Part shown: piece after piece, positions 24,631-33,439 of the stretch
Position numbering within the stretch: the first letter of the stretch is position 1
Layout: every line of letters begins with the position of its first letter
Position numbers and translations under genes: made by a program
NCBI RefSeq assembly: GCF_039523035.1
Contig: NZ_BAAAEN010000013.1
Location: 98,211 to 162,210, forward strand
Length of the DNA stretch: 64,000 nucleotides
Source of the DNA: Pigmentiphaga daeguensis
GTDB lineage: Bacteria; Pseudomonadota; Gammaproteobacteria; Burkholderiales; Burkholderiaceae_B
Reading direction: 5' to 3'
The notes under the pieces: model-generated
The model's database searches: none
What the model saw: only the letters and a program-made list of their open reading frames with translations
What the model was told of the DNA's origin: nothing

Positions 24631-26574
24631 ATGTCCATACGTATCGCCAAGACCGGGCGCGGGGCGGCCGCCGCCCTGGCGCTCGCCGTGCTGTCCACGC
24701 TGGCCGCCTGCGGCGGTGGAGACGGCTCCGCTTCGACCGGCCCCGGCACGCCGACCGGCCCCAGCACACCGACGGATCCGGTCACGCCCACGCTGCGCGT
24801 CGGCATCCTGCCCGACACCCAGGGCGGCGACTCCGGCGTCGCCCTGCATCCCATGAAGGCCATCCTGGACCTGTACGCGAAGTCGGGGGTCAACGTGGTC
24901 CTGGCGGTGGGCGATCTCGTGGAAAACGGCACCCCGGCCGAATACGTGCTGTGGCGCGGCCTGGCGGAGCAGTACAAGGGCAGGATGACCATCCTGCCCA
25001 TCATGGGCAACCACGACCCCAAGGGCATAGACCAGGACTGGTACGACACGGTGGAAGGCTTCATCCCCACCGACGCATGGCACATGCCCGGCTCGGCCTA
25101 CAAGAACTACGCGCTGGTGCGCGACAACGTGCTGTTCATCAACATCTCGTACGGCTGGCTGGAACGGGCCTACGACTTCGTGGAAGGCATGGTCAAGGAA
25201 CACGGAGGCAAGGTCGACCACATCATCCTCCAGACCCACAACTCCTTCGCCGGCAACCGCTACGGCCTGGTACGGGAGAACATCGTCGACGGCAGCCTGG
25301 CCATCGTCAACGACACCAAGTTCCGCGAAGCCTACGACAAATACCGCAAGCTGTTCGCCGAACACGACGTGATCTACGTCTCGGGGCACGAGCACCACTA
25401 TGCCCGCAGCCTCATCCGCGACGATTCCGACCTTGGCTTCCAGCAGATCATCTCGGGCGACGCCGCCTACAAGGGCTACGAGACGCGCTTCGGCGAACAC
25501 GAACGCATCCAGAGCGTGCTGATGCACAAGGTGCAGCACGAGGACACGGGCTTTGTCGATGCCAACGCCTCGATCTTCACCATCCAGGGCGGCATGCTGG
25601 ACTACCGCTCGTACTTCGCCACGCATTCCGTCACCCGCAACGAGGACGGCCCCAAGGAACTCGCCACGCCGCAGTGGAAACTGCTGGACCGGTTCGTCCG
25701 CTCCACGCAGCGCTGTGAAAAGGTGGTGTTCCCTGGCAGCGTGCCCGCCGACATCCAGCGCAACAGCGCCTACGATCCGTCCTATCGCACCAGCTATTGC
25801 GCCTCGGCCAGCGGCCATCGCGCGCGCCTGCTGGACGGTACGAACCGCAGCTTCAACCGCTACGACACCCGCACCCGCGGCATGAGCGCCACGCCCGGCT
25901 ACTCCTACGCCGGCAGCAACATGGAGATGCTGTCCATGATGTACCGCTACATGTTCATCAGCGACGAGAGCTTCAGCCGCAACCTCAACAACAGCCAGCG
26001 TGCGCGGCTGGTGAACGAGGGCACCGGGGACGAGGAGATCGAGGTCCGCGCGACCACCATCGACCTGAAGAAGCTGGTCGCGCTGAACTGGCAGGAGCGC
26101 GGCAAGGACACGGTGTCCGACGTGCTGTGGATAAGCGGCATCGCGGGGCAGACCGGCACCTACATCGATCCGTGGGGACGCGCCAAGGACATCACGGCCA
26201 CCACCGGCCTGCCGGGCAGCTACGGCGACGGTTCGGAAAGCGGCAAGCTGCCGGTGCAGTTGCCGGCGCATGCCACGCGCCAGTGGGAACTCAGCGCCGA
26301 CCAGGGCGGCGACACCTATGTGCTGGAGTTCGCGCTGCCCTCGGGCGCCGACGCCACCGCCACCACGCTGGCGCGCCGCGACGCGGACGGCAAGTGGGTC
26401 GCGCTGGCCTCCGCCGCGTGCATCAGCAAGCAGCCCTACCAGGCCGCGTTCTTGACCGCCCTGCCCGCCGACGTCGATGCCTCGTGCGCCGTGGCCGTGG
26501 GCTATGACGCCACGAAATCGGCCTACTGGGCACGGGTCGACAAGGAAGGGGCGTTCGCGGTGGTGGCGCGCTAG
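24631..26574 (+). CDS. Metallophosphoesterase lipoprotein
   Basis: 647 residues with a lipoprotein signal peptide (lipobox LAAC at about residues 24-27) and a Gly/Thr/Pro-rich tether. The calcineurin-like phosphoesterase core covers about 50-330: DTQGG, AVGDLVENG, MGNHDPKG, THNSFAGNR and SGHEHHYAR provide the two-metal ligands in order. The C-terminal 300 residues have no recognised fold. Predicted to be membrane-anchored facing the periplasm; could hydrolyse phosphomonoesters or diesters for phosphate scavenging. AGGGGG-like ribosome site before the ATG. Stands alone, divergent from the SDR gene. Confidence 0.83.
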   Translation: MSIRIAKTGRGAAAALALAVLSTLAACGGGDGSASTGPGTPTGPSTPTDPVTPTLRVGILPDTQGGDSGVALHPMKAILDLYAKSGVNVVLAVGDLVENGTPAEYVLWRGLAEQYKGRMTILPIMGNHDPKGIDQDWYDTVEGFIPTDAWHMPGSAYKNYALVRDNVLFINISYGWLERAYDFVEGMVKEHGGKVDHIILQTHNSFAGNRYGLVRENIVDGSLAIVNDTKFREAYDKYRKLFAEHDVIYVSGHEHHYARSLIRDDSDLGFQQIISGDAAYKGYETRFGEHERIQSVLMHKVQHEDTGFVDANASIFTIQGGMLDYRSYFATHSVTRNEDGPKELATPQWKLLDRFVRSTQRCEKVVFPGSVPADIQRNSAYDPSYRTSYCASASGHRARLLDGTNRSFNRYDTRTRGMSATPGYSYAGSNMEMLSMMYRYMFISDESFSRNLNNSQRARLVNEGTGDEEIEVRATTIDLKKLVALNWQERGKDTVSDVLWISGIAGQTGTYIDPWGRAKDITATTGLPGSYGDGSESGKLPVQLPAHATRQWELSADQGGDTYVLEFALPSGADATATTLARRDADGKWVALASAACISKQPYQAAFLTALPADVDASCAVAVGYDATKSAYWARVDKEGAFAVVAR

Positions 26575-26660
26575 GCTCAAGCAAGGCCGTCCGGCGTTTT
26601 CAGGAGCCGGCCATCCCTATATCATTCCCGGGAACATGGCCACGATTCCTCTTTCCTGAC

Positions 26661-27983
26661 ATGCCGGCGGCGGCCAGCGGCCCCACCCCGGCCCCCGTCA
26701 TCTCGCGCGGATCCCTGACGATCGCCGCCCTGTCGACGATCGTCGAATGGTACGACTTCACGCTGTACCTGTACTTCGCGACGGTCCTGTCCCGCGTCTT
26801 CTTCGGGGGCGGCGAGCTGTCCCTGCTGGCCACGCTGGCCGGCTTCGCCGTCTCGTACTTCATGCGTCCCCTGGGCGCCCTCGTGTTCGGCCACATCGGC
26901 GATCGCCACGGCCGCCGCCGGACGCTGCTGCTGTCCATGGCGCTGATGACGGCCGCCATGCTGGCGACCGCGCTGCTGCCCGCCTACGGCAGCCTGGGCG
27001 CCACGGCCGGCGTGCTGCTGCTGGTCCTGCGCTGCCTGATGGCCTTCTCGGTGGGCGGCGAATATACCAGCGTGGTGGCTTACCTGCTGGAAGGCGCGCC
27101 TCCCGGTCGCCGGGGCTTGGTCACGTCGCTCGCCTCGGCCGCCAGCGAAGTCGGCGCGCTGCTGGCGGTGGCGGTGTCGGCCGCGACCGTGGCGCTGCTG
27201 GATACCCCCCGGCTCGACGCCTGGGGATGGCGCATTCCCTTCTTCGTCGGCGCTGCCCTGGCGGGCAGCATCTGGATCGCCCGCTCGGCCATGCAGGAGT
27301 CGCCGGACTTCGAAAGGCAGCAGCGCCAGCGCACCATACCCGCCTCGCCCATCCTGCATACGCTCACGCATCACCGCACCGCCGTGCTGAGGACCTTCGC
27401 GATCTCGGCGCTGGGCTCCATCACGTATTACGTCGGCATCACCTACGTGCCCGCCTTCCTGTCCTCGAACGGAGGCCGCGGGGAAGCCGAATCGCTCTGG
27501 CTGTCGACCGTCGCCGCCGTGGCGGTCATCGCGGCCACGCCCGTGGCCGGCGCGCTGTCGGACCGCCTGGGACGCCGGCCCATGCTGATCGGGCTCGCCG
27601 TCCTGGGCGCGGCCCTGCCGCTGTTCATGTTTACCTACATGGCACACGGCACCACCGTCCAGGTCGCCCTGGGCGCCGTCGCGCTGGCGCTGGTCGCCGG
27701 CGGCGTCAGCGCCGTGGGCGCTCCCGCCACGGCCGAGCAATTCCCGGGCGAAGGCCGGCTGAGCGGACTCGCGCTGGGCGCGACCGCGGCCACCGCGCTG
27801 TTCGGGGGAATGACGCCCTTCCTGGCGGAATGGCTGGTACAGGCCACGGGCTGGACGGCCGCGCCGGGCGCGATGATCGCGGTGGTCGCGCTGGCGGTGC
27901 TGCCCGTCCTGCGGCAAATGCCGGAGACCGCGCCTCGGGCGGCACATGAGCGGGCCTCGCCGGCCACCGAGTCTTCCCGCTAG
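26661..27983 (+). CDS. MHS-family (ProP/ShiA-like) MFS metabolite:proton symporter
   Basis: 440 residues, 12 predicted helices. The N-terminal segment STIVEWYDFTLYLYFATVL is characteristic of the metabolite:H+ symporter family, as are RPLGALVFGHIGDRHGRRRTL (motif A after helix 2) and GGEYTSVVAYLLEGAPPGRRG between helices 4 and 5. Substrates of this family include proline, betaine, citrate, shikimate and dicarboxylates; the sequence does not decide. No catabolic gene is adjacent. It ends in a hairpin region shared with the convergent HxlR gene. Confidence 0.88.
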   Translation: MPAAASGPTPAPVISRGSLTIAALSTIVEWYDFTLYLYFATVLSRVFFGGGELSLLATLAGFAVSYFMRPLGALVFGHIGDRHGRRRTLLLSMALMTAAMLATALLPAYGSLGATAGVLLLVLRCLMAFSVGGEYTSVVAYLLEGAPPGRRGLVTSLASAASEVGALLAVAVSAATVALLDTPRLDAWGWRIPFFVGAALAGSIWIARSAMQESPDFERQQRQRTIPASPILHTLTHHRTAVLRTFAISALGSITYYVGITYVPAFLSSNGGRGEAESLWLSTVAAVAVIAATPVAGALSDRLGRRPMLIGLAVLGAALPLFMFTYMAHGTTVQVALGAVALALVAGGVSAVGAPATAEQFPGEGRLSGLALGATAATALFGGMTPFLAEWLVQATGWTAAPGAMIAVVALAVLPVLRQMPETAPRAAHERASPATESSR

Positions 27984-27987
27984 TGCC

Positions 27988-28018
27988 GGGCGCCAGGCGG
28001 TTCGGGTGAACGGCGCCC
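27988..28018. terminator. Hairpin between convergent MFS and HxlR genes
   Basis: GGGCGCC (27988-27994) pairs with GGCGCCC (28012-28018); an inner GTTC-GGGT-GAAC stem closes the loop with a bulge. It fills the 44-base gap between two facing stop codons, a fitting place for a bidirectional terminator. No T-run. Confidence 0.4.
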
Positions 28019-28027
28019 CCCTGCCCG

Positions 28028-28477
28028 CTATTCCTCGGGCACCCTGAGCAGCACCGTGTCGTCCGGCCCCACCGACCGCCCGTCCGGCGCACGGATGTCC
28101 AGCCGGACCGGCAGGCCGGTCTCGCGGTCGACCAGTTCGGAATGCGCTTCGCCCGGCTTGAACAGATGGCGCTCGCCGAACTGGCGCAGGGCAACCATCA
28201 CCGGGAACAGGTCCCGGCCCATGGCCGTCAGGCGGTACTCCATCCGCGCGCCGCTGTCCCCCACCGGGACGGCCTCCAGGATGCCGCGCGACACCAGGGT
28301 GCGCAGGCGCTCGGTCAGGATGTTCTTCGCGATGCCCAGGCTTTTCTGGAACTCGCTGAAACGCGTCAGGCCATCGAACGCGTCGCGCACGATCAACAGC
28401 GACCACCAGTCGCCGATCACGTCCAGCGACCGGGCGCTGGGGCAGTAATCCCCCTTCAGGCTTTTTCGTCCGACCAT
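28028..28477 (-). CDS. HxlR-family transcriptional regulator
   Basis: 149 residues. The HxlR winged helix is plain: CPSARSLDVIGDWWSLLIVRDAF, FSEFQKSLGIAKNILTERLRTLVSRGIL (recognition helix about residues 50-66) and RMEYRLTAMGRDLFPVMVAL. A C-terminal extension (residues 100-149) includes the cupin-like segment seen in longer HxlR members. The conserved early cysteine (C12, often redox- or aldehyde-sensing in this family) is present. It is divergent from the MFS exporter at 28577, and the 99-base gap holds a strong dyad, so it most likely represses both itself and the transporter. Confidence 0.9.
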   Translation of the reverse strand: MVGRKSLKGDYCPSARSLDVIGDWWSLLIVRDAFDGLTRFSEFQKSLGIAKNILTERLRTLVSRGILEAVPVGDSGARMEYRLTAMGRDLFPVMVALRQFGERHLFKPGEAHSELVDRETGLPVRLDIRAPDGRSVGPDDTVLLRVPEE

Positions 28478-28500
28478 GGTCCGCGCTCCATCGATTATTA

Positions 28501-28555
28501 GGTTGCATTATAAAACTAAAACCCTTATCCTCCCGAACGGTTTTGTAATGAAACC
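28501..28555. promoter_or_regulatory. Paired inverted operator for the HxlR regulator
   Basis: Arm 1, GGTTGCATTATAAAACT (28501-28517), is the near mirror of arm 2, GGTTTTGTAATGAAACC (28539-28555), agreeing at 14 of 17 positions. Arm 2 is itself dyadic (GGTTT-N7-AAACC). Each arm would fit one HxlR dimer, placing two dimers between the divergent starts at 28477 and 28577. Confidence 0.6.
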
Positions 28556-28576
28556 AAATTATCGGGAGTTTCAACC

Positions 28577-29806
28577 ATGGGTTCTACAGCAAGCGCGGCG
28601 CCATCGCCGCTCACGCGTCCGGTCACGCTGCTTTTCGCGGTCGCCAGCGGCCTGGCCGTCGCCAACGCCTATTTCGCCCACCCCTTGCTGGACGTCATGG
28701 CGGACGACCTCGGCCTGTCGCACGCGGTGGCCGGCCTCATCGTGGGCGCGACCCAGCTCGGGTACGGGCTGGGCCTGGTCCTGCTGGTGCCGCTGGGCGA
28801 CCTGCTCGATCGCCGCATGCTCATCATCGGGCAGTCGCTGCTTTCCGTGCTGGCCCTGGCCTGCGCAGGACTCTCATCGACGGCGGCCATGCTGCTCGCC
28901 TCCATGGCGGCCGTGGGCCTGCTCGCGGTCGTCACCCAGGCGCTGGTCGCCTACGCGGCCACGCTCGCCCGGCCATCCGAGCGAGGCCAGGTCGTGGGCG
29001 TGGTCACCAGCGGCATCGTGCTCGGCATACTGTTGGCGCGCACCGCCGCGGGCCTCCTGACCGACCTGTCGGGATGGCGGACGGTGTACCTGGTGTCGGC
29101 GGCGCTGACGCTGGCGATCGCCGGGCTGCTCTACAAGGCCCTGCCCCGCCAGCGGCGCACCGGGACCCGGATTTCCTATCCGCGCCTGATCGCATCGGTG
29201 TTCACGCTGTTCCTGGAAGAACCGGTTTTGCGCATCCGCGCCATCATCGCGATGCTGATCTTCGCCGACATCACGACGCTGCTCGCGCCCATGGTGCTGC
29301 CGCTCGCCGCGCCACCCTTCTCGCTCTCCCATACCGAGGTCGGCCTGTTCGGACTGGCCGGGGCCGCCGGCGCGCTGGGCGCCGCGCGCGCCGGCCGCTG
29401 GGCCGATCGCGGGCACGGCCAGCGCACGACCGGCATCGCGCTCGCCCTGATGCTGGCCGCCTGGCTGCCGATCTCGATGCTGCCGCATTCCATCCTGTGG
29501 CTGGTCCTGGGCGTCCTGGTGATCGACTTCGGGCTGCAGGCGGCGCACGTCACCAACCAGGGCATGATCTATCGCGTGCGGCCCGAAGCGCAGAATCGCC
29601 TGACCGCCGCCTACATGGTGTTCTACTCCATCGGCAGCGCGGCCGGCTCATCGATCTCGACCATGGTCTATGCCCACGCGGGCTGGAACGGCGTGTGCCT
29701 GATGGGCGCGGGCATCGGCGCTGCGGCCCTGCTCTTCTGGGCGGCCACCCTGCGCGCCACGCCGGCGGCGGCTACCGCCCGGACGGCCGGTTCCGCCCCC
29801 GGCTAG
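28577..29806 (+). CDS. MFS transporter (DHA1-like exporter) controlled by adjacent HxlR
   Basis: 409 residues with 12 predicted helices. The first helices carry ANAYFAHPLLDVMADDLG and LVLLVPLGDLLDRRMLI (motif A variant, with Arg-Arg after the Asp). The central loop KALPRQRRTGTRISYPRL separates the two six-helix bundles. It belongs to the DHA1-type exporters often found beside HxlR or TetR repressors. Substrate unknown. Start is the ATG at 28577; an upstream ATG at 28549 lies in another frame. Its stop overlaps the convergent kinase gene by four bases. Confidence 0.87.
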   Translation: MGSTASAAPSPLTRPVTLLFAVASGLAVANAYFAHPLLDVMADDLGLSHAVAGLIVGATQLGYGLGLVLLVPLGDLLDRRMLIIGQSLLSVLALACAGLSSTAAMLLASMAAVGLLAVVTQALVAYAATLARPSERGQVVGVVTSGIVLGILLARTAAGLLTDLSGWRTVYLVSAALTLAIAGLLYKALPRQRRTGTRISYPRLIASVFTLFLEEPVLRIRAIIAMLIFADITTLLAPMVLPLAAPPFSLSHTEVGLFGLAGAAGALGAARAGRWADRGHGQRTTGIALALMLAAWLPISMLPHSILWLVLGVLVIDFGLQAAHVTNQGMIYRVRPEAQNRLTAAYMVFYSIGSAAGSSISTMVYAHAGWNGVCLMGAGIGAAALLFWAATLRATPAAATARTAGSAPG

Positions 29807-30627
29807 CGCCGGTCCGGACCGAGCTCGGCCTCCGCCAGCTCCGCGATGCGCAAGGTCGGCGCCACGAGCTCGTCCTCGCCGTCCTCGATGAGCCAGGTGG
29901 CGGACAGGCCGGCCCAGGCCAGGATCCATTGCAGCAGGCGCTGGCGCTCCAGCCCCGCCGCCCGGGCGACGATGTCCGCCTGCCGCGCCAGGCGCCCCGG
30001 GGCCAGGGCGATCGCGTGGTCCGGATTGCAGAACAGGTTGGCATAGTCGAAGCCACGCTCGCCCTCCAGCCGTTTCGGATCGATGGCCAGCCAGCCCCGC
30101 TCGCCGAAGTCCAGGACGTTGCCGTGGTGGATGTCCCCGTGCAGCGGCACGACGTCCCTAGGCTCGGCCAGCAGCGCCCGGGCCGCGCCGGCCGACCTGG
30201 TCAGGATGCCGCCCAGGCGGGCCGCCACCGGTTCGAGCGCCCGGAACCGCTCGGCCAGCGGCACCAGTGCCGGCGCGGGTTTGCCGCGCGGGGCATGCAG
30301 CGCGGCGACGGTCCGGCAGATGATGCGGCTGGCTTCGTCGTCCTGCCCCGCCCGCGCCATGCCGGCCAGCGACCGCGTCCCCAGGGCGCGCTCGAGCAGG
30401 ATCGCGTCGCCCTCGTGCTCCAGCACGCGCGCCGCGCCCACGCCGTCCCACCACACCATCAGGCCCGCGCCCCAGCGCTCTTCGGATTCGGTGGAAATCT
30501 TCAGCATGGCGGCCTTGCCGTCGCGCCGCACCGGCAGCAAGAGGCTCGAATGCGTGGTGCACGGATCGCCGTCGGGCTCCAGGCTCCAGCGGGCAAGCCA
30601 GGCGTCGAAAGCTTGGGGGCGAGTCAT
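29803..30627 (-). CDS. APH(6)/hydroxyurea-kinase family phosphotransferase
   Basis: 274-residue small-molecule kinase of the aminoglycoside/hydroxyurea resistance group. The Brenner motif is PLHGDIHHGNVLDFG (catalytic Asp and metal-binding Asn) at about residue 177, and the second metal-binding motif is AIDPKRLEGERGFDYANLFCNP at about 196. The N-terminal lobe has the AMLKI ATP-lysine strand. Family members phosphorylate streptomycin-like drugs or hydroxyurea, but many chromosomal homologues have unknown natural substrates, so resistance should not be assumed. It is divergent from ptsJ. Confidence 0.82.
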   Translation of the reverse strand: MTRPQAFDAWLARWSLEPDGDPCTTHSSLLLPVRRDGKAAMLKISTESEERWGAGLMVWWDGVGAARVLEHEGDAILLERALGTRSLAGMARAGQDDEASRIICRTVAALHAPRGKPAPALVPLAERFRALEPVAARLGGILTRSAGAARALLAEPRDVVPLHGDIHHGNVLDFGERGWLAIDPKRLEGERGFDYANLFCNPDHAIALAPGRLARQADIVARAAGLERQRLLQWILAWAGLSATWLIEDGEDELVAPTLRIAELAEAELGPDRR

Positions 30628-30676
30628 GGAGGAATGCTCTCTACGTGGAACAACGTGTCAAACTAGCACACCGACA

Positions 30677-30688
30677 TTGTCCTAGGAC
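30677..30688. promoter_or_regulatory. Perfect palindrome at the start of the ptsJ-like gene
   Basis: GTCCTAGGAC (30679-30688), preceded by TT, ends three bases before the ATG at 30692. The same TTGTCCTA word recurs reversed in the yggS-pdxY promoter (32592-32599), so it is a candidate autoregulatory site for the MocR regulator. Confidence 0.4.
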
Positions 30689-30691
30689 GAC

Positions 30692-31984
30692 ATGAGAATA
30701 CGAGGAAAGAGCGCGGCCGAGATCTTCGACAGCGTTCGCGCGCAAGTCCAGTCCCAGCAACTCCTGCCCGGCCAGGGCCTGCCGCCCGTGCGCGAGCTGG
30801 CGGCGCAGCTGGACGTCAACCGCAATACCGTGGCCGCCGCGTACAAGCGCCTCGTGGCGGCGGGCATCGCCACCGCCCAGGGCCGGCGCGGCACCACCAT
30901 ACGCGGCCAGGGGCCCGGAGAACAGGAAGGCGCGCTGCCCGATTCGCCGCTGGTGGACCTGGCCAGCGGCAACCCCGACCCGGCCTGGCTGCCGGACCTG
31001 GCCGCGGCGCTGCACGCCAGGCCCTACCGGCCCCGGCTCTACGGCGAACCGCTGATCAACGCGGGACTCGAGGCCCATGCCCGCGCCTGGTTCGCCCAGG
31101 ACTGCCCGGCTCCCTTCGAGGTCGACCTGGCCCATGGCGCGGTCGACGCCATCGAACGCCTGCTGGGCGCCCTGCTCGTTCCGGGCGACAAGGTCGCGGT
31201 GGAAAACCCCTGCTTCCTGAGCAGCATCAACCTGCTGCGCGTGGCCGGCCTGCAGGCGGTGGGCGTACCGGTCGACGCCGAGGGCATGCAGGCGCCGGCG
31301 CTGGAAGCCGCGCTGGCCAAGGGAGTCCGGGCCGTCATCCTGACGCCCCGTGCGCACAACCCCACCGGCTGCAACCTGAGCGCCAGGCGGGCGCGCGCGC
31401 TATCGCGCGTCCTGGCGAAACATCCGCACGTCGCCGTGATCCTGGACGACCACTTCGCCCTGCTGGCGACCGCCGCCTATCACTCCGCGCTGCCCGCGGG
31501 CACGCGGCGCTGGGCCCTGGTGCGTTCGCTCACCAAGGCACTGGGGCCCGATATCCGGATGGCACTGGTGGCCAGCGATGAAGCGACTTCCCGGCAATTG
31601 CGCCTGCGCCTGGCATCGGGCACGAACTGGGTCAGCCACCTGCTGCAGGACATGGCGGAAACCACGCTGGGCAGCCCCGACGCCATCCGGCTGATGTCCC
31701 GCGCCCGCAAGGACTATGCCGTGCGCAGGAAGCGCCTGGAGGATGCCCTGGGGAAACGGGGCATCGCCTGCCTGGAAGGCGGGGACGGACTCAATCTGTG
31801 GGTGCCGCTGGCCACCGACGACCAGGCGGTCGCCCAGGCCCTGGCGCGGCGGGGCTGGCTGGTCCGCCACGGGCAGCCCTTCGGCGTGCACGAAGCCGTG
31901 CCCGGGCTGCGCATCACCGTGTCGGGCATCGAGCCGGCGCAATGCCGGCGGATCGCCTCGGACCTGCGGCACTGCCTGGGCTAG
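30692..31984 (+). CDS. ptsJ: PtsJ-like MocR transcriptional regulator (GntR helix-turn-helix plus aminotransferase domain)
   Basis: 430 residues. Residues 1-70 are a GntR-type winged helix (AEIFDSVRAQVQSQQLLPGQ and LPPVRELAAQLDVNRNTVAAAYKRL). The rest is a fold-type I aminotransferase domain with NPTGCNLS near residue 225, ILDDHFALL, and the PLP lysine expected in RSLTKALGPDIRMAL near 285. The opening MRIRGKSAAEIFDSVR resembles PtsJ. In Salmonella, PtsJ represses the pyridoxal kinase gene pdxK and senses PLP; here a PLP homeostasis protein and a pyridoxal kinase lie just downstream, supporting the same role. The stop overlaps the convergent redoxin gene by four bases. Confidence 0.87.
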   Translation: MRIRGKSAAEIFDSVRAQVQSQQLLPGQGLPPVRELAAQLDVNRNTVAAAYKRLVAAGIATAQGRRGTTIRGQGPGEQEGALPDSPLVDLASGNPDPAWLPDLAAALHARPYRPRLYGEPLINAGLEAHARAWFAQDCPAPFEVDLAHGAVDAIERLLGALLVPGDKVAVENPCFLSSINLLRVAGLQAVGVPVDAEGMQAPALEAALAKGVRAVILTPRAHNPTGCNLSARRARALSRVLAKHPHVAVILDDHFALLATAAYHSALPAGTRRWALVRSLTKALGPDIRMALVASDEATSRQLRLRLASGTNWVSHLLQDMAETTLGSPDAIRLMSRARKDYAVRRKRLEDALGKRGIACLEGGDGLNLWVPLATDDQAVAQALARRGWLVRHGQPFGVHEAVPGLRITVSGIEPAQCRRIASDLRHCLG

Positions 31985-32547
31985 GACGCCGGCGCCACGC
32001 AGGCATCCGGGCCGCATCCCGCGCCGGCCCGTCCGCTTGCGGGCGTGCCGGCGCCACCGCCTTCCTCGCCTTCCTCCAGCAGACGGCCGATGGCCGAGCC
32101 CAGGGCCAGGTCGTCGATGCTGCCCAGGTGATGCAGGCGGATGTGACCGCGGCGGTCCAGCAGCACCACGCTGGGCGTGCCGCCCAGGGCGTAGTCCCGC
32201 ATCGTCATCGGAATGTTCCCATCCGGCGCGGGACGGTCGATCCCGATGGGGAAGCTCCAGCGATATTCCTGCGTGAAGGCCCGCAGCGCGGCCGGCCCCG
32301 TCACGTCGTGGTGCTCGAACACCGTATGCAGTCCGATCACTGCCACGTCGTCCTCGCGGAACATGCGATGCACGCGCTCGGCCTGCGGCAGGCCATGCGC
32401 CAGGCAGGCCGGGCACAACATCTGGAAGGCGTACAGCAGCACCACCTTCCCACGCAGGCCGGCCAGGTCGATGGGCGCGGAGACGTTCAGCCACTCGTCC
32501 ACCTGCAACGGCGGCGCTTCCACGGTATGGGGCTTGGGTCGGGACAT
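31981..32547 (-). CDS. TlpA/AhpC-like thioredoxin-fold protein
   Basis: 188 residues. The redoxin fold is shown by GKVVLLYAFQMLCPACLAHGLPQ (active-site CPAC near residues 44-47) and GTPSVVLLDRRGHIRLHHLG with the cis-proline. No signal peptide, so probably cytosolic. The C-terminal tail is unusual: Gly/Glu-rich, then Gly/Ala with a second cysteine pair, CGPDAC. CAGGAG precedes the ATG at 32547 well. It is divergent from yggS across a 67-base gap, so control may be shared with the B6 genes. The substrate is unknown. Confidence 0.78.
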   Translation of the reverse strand: MSRPKPHTVEAPPLQVDEWLNVSAPIDLAGLRGKVVLLYAFQMLCPACLAHGLPQAERVHRMFREDDVAVIGLHTVFEHHDVTGPAALRAFTQEYRWSFPIGIDRPAPDGNIPMTMRDYALGGTPSVVLLDRRGHIRLHHLGSIDDLALGSAIGRLLEEGEEGGGAGTPASGRAGAGCGPDACVAPAS

Positions 32548-32591
32548 GTCGGACTCCTGTAGTCGTGCCTGAACATGATACTCTTTTGGCA

Positions 32592-32599
32592 TAGGACAA
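32592..32599 (-). promoter_or_regulatory. Candidate PtsJ site in the yggS-pdxY promoter
   Basis: Reads TTGTCCTA on the reverse strand, identical to the word at 30677-30684 before ptsJ; over 13 bases the two sites agree at 10. It lies 16 bases before the yggS ATG. Confidence 0.35.
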
Positions 32600-32614
32600 A
32601 CCGATGAGCCGGAC

Positions 32615-33439
32615 ATGAACGCGGACAGCGAAGCCCCCCGGGCCGATACCCCCACCCAGCACGACCAGCACGGCCGCTGGCCCCAGGCCGCCTCGGTCGA
32701 GGATTTCCGCCGCAACCTGGCGGCGGTGCGCGAACGCATCGCCGCGGCATGCCGGCGCGCCGGCCGCGACCCGGCCGGCGTGCGGCTGCTGCCGGTCAGC
32801 AAGACCGTCGACGAAGCGCGCATCCGCCTGGCCTACCAGGCCGGCTGCCGCTTCCTGGGCGAGAACAAGCTGCAGGAGGCGGCCCGCAAATGGGAAGCGA
32901 TGTCCGATCTGGCCGACCTGAAGTGGTCCATCATCGGCCACCTGCAGACCAACAAGGCCAAGCTGGTGGCGCGCTTCGCCGCCGAGTTCCAGGCGCTGGA
33001 CAGCCCGCGGGTGGCCGAGGCACTGGACCGCCGGCTGCAAGCCGAGGGCCGCGCGCTGGACGTATTCGTGCAGGTCAACACCTCGGGCGAGGCCAGCAAG
33101 TACGGCCTGCATCCGGATGACGTCCAGGACTTCCTGCGCCAGATGCGCGCCTACTCCGCCCTGCGCGTGCGCGGGCTGATGACGCTCGCCCTGTTCTCCG
33201 CCGAAGCCGAGCGGGTCCGGCGGTGCTTCGTGCTGCTGCGCACGCTGCGCGACCGCCTGCGGCAGGACGCGCCGGCCGGCATCGGCCTGGACGAACTGTC
33301 CATGGGCATGTCGGGCGACTACGAGATCGCCATCGAGGAAGGCGCAACCGTGGTGCGCGTGGGCCAGGCCATCTTCGGCGCCCGTAGCACGCCGGACGCC
33401 TACTACTGGCCCACCGCCGACCCGCAGCCTGCATCATGA
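32615..33439 (+). CDS. yggS: Pyridoxal phosphate homeostasis protein YggS/PLPBP
   Basis: 274 residues; cytosolic PLP-binding protein that buffers PLP and influences amino-acid and keto-acid pools. The barrel begins after an extra N-terminal tail of about 30 residues. Family motifs: LPVSKTV with the PLP lysine near residue 63, FLGENKLQEA, WSIIGHLQTNKAK, VNTSGEASKYG, GLMTLA, and LSMGMSGDYEIAIEEGATVVRVG. YggS is usually about 230 residues, so the tail is extra. Stop overlaps the pdxY ATG by four bases: the two B6 genes are coupled. Confidence 0.93.
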   Translation: MNADSEAPRADTPTQHDQHGRWPQAASVEDFRRNLAAVRERIAAACRRAGRDPAGVRLLPVSKTVDEARIRLAYQAGCRFLGENKLQEAARKWEAMSDLADLKWSIIGHLQTNKAKLVARFAAEFQALDSPRVAEALDRRLQAEGRALDVFVQVNTSGEASKYGLHPDDVQDFLRQMRAYSALRVRGLMTLALFSAEAERVRRCFVLLRTLRDRLRQDAPAGIGLDELSMGMSGDYEIAIEEGATVVRVGQAIFGARSTPDAYYWPTADPQPAS

